This document shows positions 60,098-64,000 of a stretch of DNA of 64,000 nucleotides, piece after piece (the stretch's first letter is position 1; each line of letters starts with the position of its first letter). A model generated the notes under the pieces. That model saw nothing but the letters and a program-made list of their open reading frames with translations, had not been told where the DNA came from and made no database searches. The stretch is from Fidelibacterota bacterium (lineage in GTDB: Bacteria; Fidelibacterota; Marinisomatia; SCGC-AAA003-L08; GCA-2689995), in NCBI GenBank assembly GCA_002689995.1, contig NZIV01000031.1, positions 40,521 to 104,520 on the forward strand. Direction: 5' to 3'. The translations under genes and the position numbers were made by a program.

Positions 60098-60953
60098 AGT
60101 AGCAATAACAGGAAGTCGTGGATTTTTAGGAAAACACTTAGTTAGTAGGCTGAAGAATACTTACAATTCTATTAAGATTATTGAAATAAATTTTGATCTT
60201 GGATACGATTTACTGGATAAAGATAGCTTGAATTCTATAAAATTCTTTGATGTTTTAATACATCTTGCAGCAAAATCTTATGTCCCTGATTCTTTTCGAA
60301 ATCCGAGAAGTTTTTACAAAACAAATGTTTTGGGTACTTTAAATGCCTTAGAGCTTTGTAGAAAATTTAATGCTAAAATGATTTTTACAAGTTCTTACGT
60401 TTATGGATCTCCTATTTATTTACCAATTAATGAGGTACATCCATTACGTGCATTCAACCCTTATGCACAATCTAAATTAATTGCAGAAGATTTATGTCAT
60501 GCTTATAATCGTGATTTTGATATTCCTTCAGTTATATTTAGACCATTTAATATTTATGGTAAAGGGCAAAAGGAGCATTTTTTGATACAAAGTATTATTA
60601 ATCAAGCAAAAACAGGCAAAATAATGCTTAAAGATTCCAGGCCCAAAAGAGATTATATATATATAGATGATATTGTAAGTGCCTATATCAAGGCAATAAA
60701 TTACAGTTTTAATGGAGTTGAGGTGTTTAATTTAGGTTCTGGAGTTAGTACTTCTATAAAAGGATTAACCAAAATATTTTTAAAACATATTGATAATGAT
60801 TTTACTATTAAATTTTCAGAAGAAAGAAGAAAAAATGAAGTATTAGAAACACTAGCAGACATTAAAAAAGCTCAAAATTTATTAGAATGGGAGCCCCTCA
60901 TTTCTATTGATGAAGGTATCTCACGCATAATAAAAGAAGATAAATGTCAATAA
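60090..60953 (+). CDS. NAD-dependent epimerase/dehydratase
   Basis: VAITGSRGFLGKHLVSRL; SSYVYGSPIYLPINEVHPLRAFNPYAQSKLIAEDLC. Confidence 0.88.
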   Translation: MIKVAITGSRGFLGKHLVSRLKNTYNSIKIIEINFDLGYDLLDKDSLNSIKFFDVLIHLAAKSYVPDSFRNPRSFYKTNVLGTLNALELCRKFNAKMIFTSSYVYGSPIYLPINEVHPLRAFNPYAQSKLIAEDLCHAYNRDFDIPSVIFRPFNIYGKGQKEHFLIQSIINQAKTGKIMLKDSRPKRDYIYIDDIVSAYIKAINYSFNGVEVFNLGSGVSTSIKGLTKIFLKHIDNDFTIKFSEERRKNEVLETLADIKKAQNLLEWEPLISIDEGISRIIKEDKCQ

Positions 60954-62266
60954 GAAATCTATTTACAGAGAAAATGATTTTACCATTTAGTGATGTCATT
61001 TCAAGTAAGAATATTTCATCATCCTTAAAGTTTTTAAGGGAAAGTCAAAAGTGGACAGCAGATGAAATAAAAAATTTCCAAAACAAAAAGTTACGTCAAC
61101 TAATAAATCATTCTTACAATAATGTACCATACTACAATGAATTATTTAAAAAAATAAGCCTTCTCCCATCTGATATTAAAACTATAGAAGATTTACAGAA
61201 ATTACCAATTCTTACAAAAAAATCAATTAAAGAGAATATAGCTAATGGTAAATTATTAGCTTCTAATTTTAATAAACGAGTTTTTTTAAAAAACAGTTCT
61301 AGTGGTTCTACTGGAGAGCCATTGCAGTTTTACGAAACAGCAACTTCTTATGGTATGAACATAGCCGCTAATTTAAGAGGTTGGTATGGTATGGGTTATC
61401 GTCTAGGAGACTGTTATGTGAAACTTAGCGTTAATCCAAGAAGCAGTAAGGTTAAAAGAATACAAGATTATGTTAATAATTGCTTGTATTTTTCAAGCAA
61501 AGGAGTTAATGACCACGACATTATACGTTTTTTAGAATTAATTAGAAAATGGAAGCCAAAGATCTTAAGAGGTTATCCTTCAACTTTAAGTGTAATAGCC
61601 AATTATATTATAAATAATAATATAGAAATAACTGGGATTTCAGCTATAAATACTACTGGTGAAATTCTCTTTGATGAGATGAAAATAAGTATGGAAAAAG
61701 CATTTTGTACAAAAGTATTCGATTCCTATTCTGGAGAGGGAGGAGCAACTATGTTTCAGAATAATGAAGGAGTATATCATATTGCACATGAATATGCAAT
61801 TACAGAATTAATTAATGTTTCTAAAGGGAGTTTAAATACCAGTATAGGAGAAGTTATCACAACAGATTTATGGAACTATGCTAATCCTTTTATTAGATAT
61901 GCTGTGAATGATAAAGTTGAAGTATATAAAAGCAATGATACTAAACCAATGATTGCAAAAAAGATATTAGGACGAAATGTTGATATGTTGAAAACACCAA
62001 AAGGCAAGGTCCTTATAGTTCATTTTTTTACAGGATATTTTGAGTGGATTTCAACGGTAGATCAGTTTCAAATTAGACAAGACTCTCCAAAAGATTTTAT
62101 TTTAAGTTTAGTAGTCAATGGTTCTTTTACTAGCTTTGAAGAAAAAAAGATATTTGATTATGTTCAAAACTATATAGGTGAGGATGCTATTCTTCATTTG
62201 AATATCACAAAAGAAATTCCCGTTCAGAAGAATGGTAAAACTAGGTTTATGTTAAAAAATTTTTAA
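60944..62266 (+). CDS. CapK/phenylacetate-CoA ligase-like adenylate-forming enzyme
   Basis: NHSYNNVPYYNELFKKISLLPSDIKTIEDLQKLPILTKKSIKEN; SSSGSTGEPLQFYET; YSGEGGATMFQ. Confidence 0.88.
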   Translation: MSIRNLFTEKMILPFSDVISSKNISSSLKFLRESQKWTADEIKNFQNKKLRQLINHSYNNVPYYNELFKKISLLPSDIKTIEDLQKLPILTKKSIKENIANGKLLASNFNKRVFLKNSSSGSTGEPLQFYETATSYGMNIAANLRGWYGMGYRLGDCYVKLSVNPRSSKVKRIQDYVNNCLYFSSKGVNDHDIIRFLELIRKWKPKILRGYPSTLSVIANYIINNNIEITGISAINTTGEILFDEMKISMEKAFCTKVFDSYSGEGGATMFQNNEGVYHIAHEYAITELINVSKGSLNTSIGEVITTDLWNYANPFIRYAVNDKVEVYKSNDTKPMIAKKILGRNVDMLKTPKGKVLIVHFFTGYFEWISTVDQFQIRQDSPKDFILSLVVNGSFTSFEEKKIFDYVQNYIGEDAILHLNITKEIPVQKNGKTRFMLKNF

Positions 62267-62268
62267 AG

Positions 62269-63462
62269 ATGAAAAATAAATTAAAGAATATATTCAATAA
62301 TCATACGAAGTTGCGTCAGGAAAGTATAAATCTTTTACCTTCCGAAAATGCTATCAGTCCACATGCGAGAAAATATTTATCAAGTGATTTTGGTCAGAGA
62401 TATTATTTTAAGGCTCCTTTTTCAACTGGAAGTGGTATCTCTTATTCATACAGTGGTACAGATTATATTGAAGAAATGGTTTATTTAGGGGAAGAGATTA
62501 CTAAAGAAATATTCAGTGCAAGTTATGTTTCTTTATATCCTATTTCTGGACATCAGGCAAATTTAGCAGTTCTTTTTGCATTTACAAAGCCCGGGGATAG
62601 TATTATGGTTTTTGACACTGCGAATGGAGGTTATCCTGGTTTAGATAAAGATAAACTTCCAAAATATTTAAATTTAGATGTTCATTTTATTCAAGTAAAT
62701 CCAAAAAAACCCGAGTTTATTGATTATGAAAAAACATATCGTTTAATTGAAAAAATAAGACCTAAAATTGTAATTTATAGCTCTGCTCACACGTTATTTC
62801 CCATTGATGTTAAGGGTTTATCCAGTAAATGTCATGAAGTAGATGCTAAATTTATATACGATGGTTCACATCCATTAGGATTAATTGTGGGTGGGATTTT
62901 TCAAAAACCTTTATTAGAGGGAGCAGATGTTCTAATAGCAGGTACCCAAAAATCATTTCCTGGTCCTCAGGGAGGTTTGATCGCTACTAATAAGTACGCA
63001 AAAGAGTTAGAAAAAGTGAACCATTTTGTAATCATTGATAATCCTCATTTCCATCGTATTGCTTCATTAACAGCAGCTATGATTGAGATGAAAAAATATG
63101 GTAATGAGTATGCTCGACAAGTAGTAAGAAATACAAAGACCTTGGCAAGAGAACTCCATTCCCATGGATTTAACGTTAAATATGCAGAAAATAATTACTC
63201 AGAATCACATATGTTTAAGATTGAAGTAAATAATAATTATCTACGCCTCATAAAAAAACTTGAGGATATAAATATTATGGTTGATACTGCTGGCAGAATT
63301 GGTGTTGCGGAAATGACTAGATTTGGAATGAAAGAAGATGAAATGAAATCAATCGCTATGTTTATTGTTCAATCTGAGGGTTCAGTAGACATGGAATCTC
63401 TTAAGAAAAGAGTTATTACTTTTAAGAAAAAATTCAGTACCTTTCATTATTATAAATTTTGA
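62269..63462 (+). CDS. Serine hydroxymethyltransferase-like PLP enzyme (divergent)
   Basis: ESINLLPSENAISPHARKYLSSDFGQRY; YDGSHPLGLIVGG; AGTQKSFPGPQGGLIATN at the PLP-lysine position. Confidence 0.85.
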   Translation: MKNKLKNIFNNHTKLRQESINLLPSENAISPHARKYLSSDFGQRYYFKAPFSTGSGISYSYSGTDYIEEMVYLGEEITKEIFSASYVSLYPISGHQANLAVLFAFTKPGDSIMVFDTANGGYPGLDKDKLPKYLNLDVHFIQVNPKKPEFIDYEKTYRLIEKIRPKIVIYSSAHTLFPIDVKGLSSKCHEVDAKFIYDGSHPLGLIVGGIFQKPLLEGADVLIAGTQKSFPGPQGGLIATNKYAKELEKVNHFVIIDNPHFHRIASLTAAMIEMKKYGNEYARQVVRNTKTLARELHSHGFNVKYAENNYSESHMFKIEVNNNYLRLIKKLEDINIMVDTAGRIGVAEMTRFGMKEDEMKSIAMFIVQSEGSVDMESLKKRVITFKKKFSTFHYYKF

Positions 63463-63478
63463 TAATTATTTTTTTAGC

Positions 63479-64000
63479 ATGAAATCAAAAATATGTGTGC
63501 GTTGTATCCTAGATACAACAATAAAAGATATCTGGTTCGATGGACATGGAGAATGTAAATACTGTAAAATCCATAATGAATTAGAGAAAAAACACCCCAT
63601 GGGACCTAGTTTAACAAAAGAACTGGACGAAATGGTTCTTAAGATTAAGAAATTTGGTAAAAATAAAAAATACAATTGTATCGCAGGAGTTAGTGGAGGT
63701 AGGGATAGTACATATGTATTATTGACTGCCAAGAAGTTAGGTTTGAACCCTCTTGCAGTTCATTTTGATAATGGATGGAATTCGGATATTTCAGTTCGGA
63801 ACATCAAAAAGGCATGTGAGAAATTGGATATTGATTTATATACTGTAGTAGCAGATTGGGAAGAATTTAAAGATTTACAGATTTCCTTTCTTAAATCATC
63901 AACCCCAGATGCTGATATCCCAACTGATTATGCTATTTATTCAGTTTTATATGATGTCGCAAATAAAGAGGGAGTTAAATATATATTAAATGGTCATTCT
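63479..64000 (+). CDS. N-acetyl sugar amidotransferase, WbpG/PseA-like (3' truncated by window end)
   Basis: Open to the window end so absent from the track: MKSKICVRCILDTTIKDIWFDGHGECKYCKIHNEL...YNCIAGVSGGRDSTYVLLTAKKLGLNPLAVHFDNGWNS; PP-loop SGGRDS and paired cysteines. Confidence 0.92.
   Translation, partial: MKSKICVRCILDTTIKDIWFDGHGECKYCKIHNELEKKHPMGPSLTKELDEMVLKIKKFGKNKKYNCIAGVSGGRDSTYVLLTAKKLGLNPLAVHFDNGWNSDISVRNIKKACEKLDIDLYTVVADWEEFKDLQISFLKSSTPDADIPTDYAIYSVLYDVANKEGVKYILNGHS

Noticed and set aside
63466-63732. 88-aa minus-strand ORF
   Set aside because: Antisense to the WbpG/PseA-like amidotransferase, which is the real gene.
29503-64000. Defence island or prophage
   Set aside because: All recognisable genes are nucleotide-sugar, transferase, export or modification enzymes; no integrase, capsid, nuclease or toxin genes seen.

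Overview
AT-rich bacterial chromosomal window. The gene style (CarboxypepD_reg TonB receptors, secreted proteins with dockerin-like C-termini, FCB-like TAnnTTTG motifs) suggests a marine FCB-group bacterium, possibly Marinimicrobia/SAR406; this placement is inference only. Three parts are visible. (1) 0-8 kb: a LolCDE/MacB-like ABC exporter with a LolA-like protein, a TonB-dependent receptor and a lipoprotein. (2) 8-29 kb: a GH81 beta-1,3-glucanase with CBM6-like and dockerin-like domains, ssrA (tmRNA), mutM, a PCD, tlpA, dsbD, a cyclophilin, a beta-helix/dockerin gene broken by an in-frame TGA, a K+ channel plus cNMP-binding pair, and the housekeeping block yebC-ruvC-ruvA-gcvT-ftsK-lolA-like. 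(3) 29-64 kb: a large surface-polysaccharide locus on one strand, with UDP-sugar enzymes, a WbpA/B/D/E-like set, BY-kinase and PHP phosphatase, a nonulosonate synthase/CMP-transferase pair, MBOAT/SGNH, Wzx/Wzy, glycosyltransferases, a CapK-like enzyme, an SHMT-like enzyme, and a WbpG/PseA-like amidotransferase truncated by the window end. Items not in the ORF track: a perfect Fur-box palindrome next to an untracked 49-aa ORF, a perfect TGTGA-N6-TCACA site upstream of the K+ channel/cNMP-binding operon, an exact 26-bp tandem duplication upstream of the GH81 gene, and a gcvT whose conserved N-terminus extends upstream of any ordinary start codon. No rRNA, CRISPR array or convincing transposon was seen.
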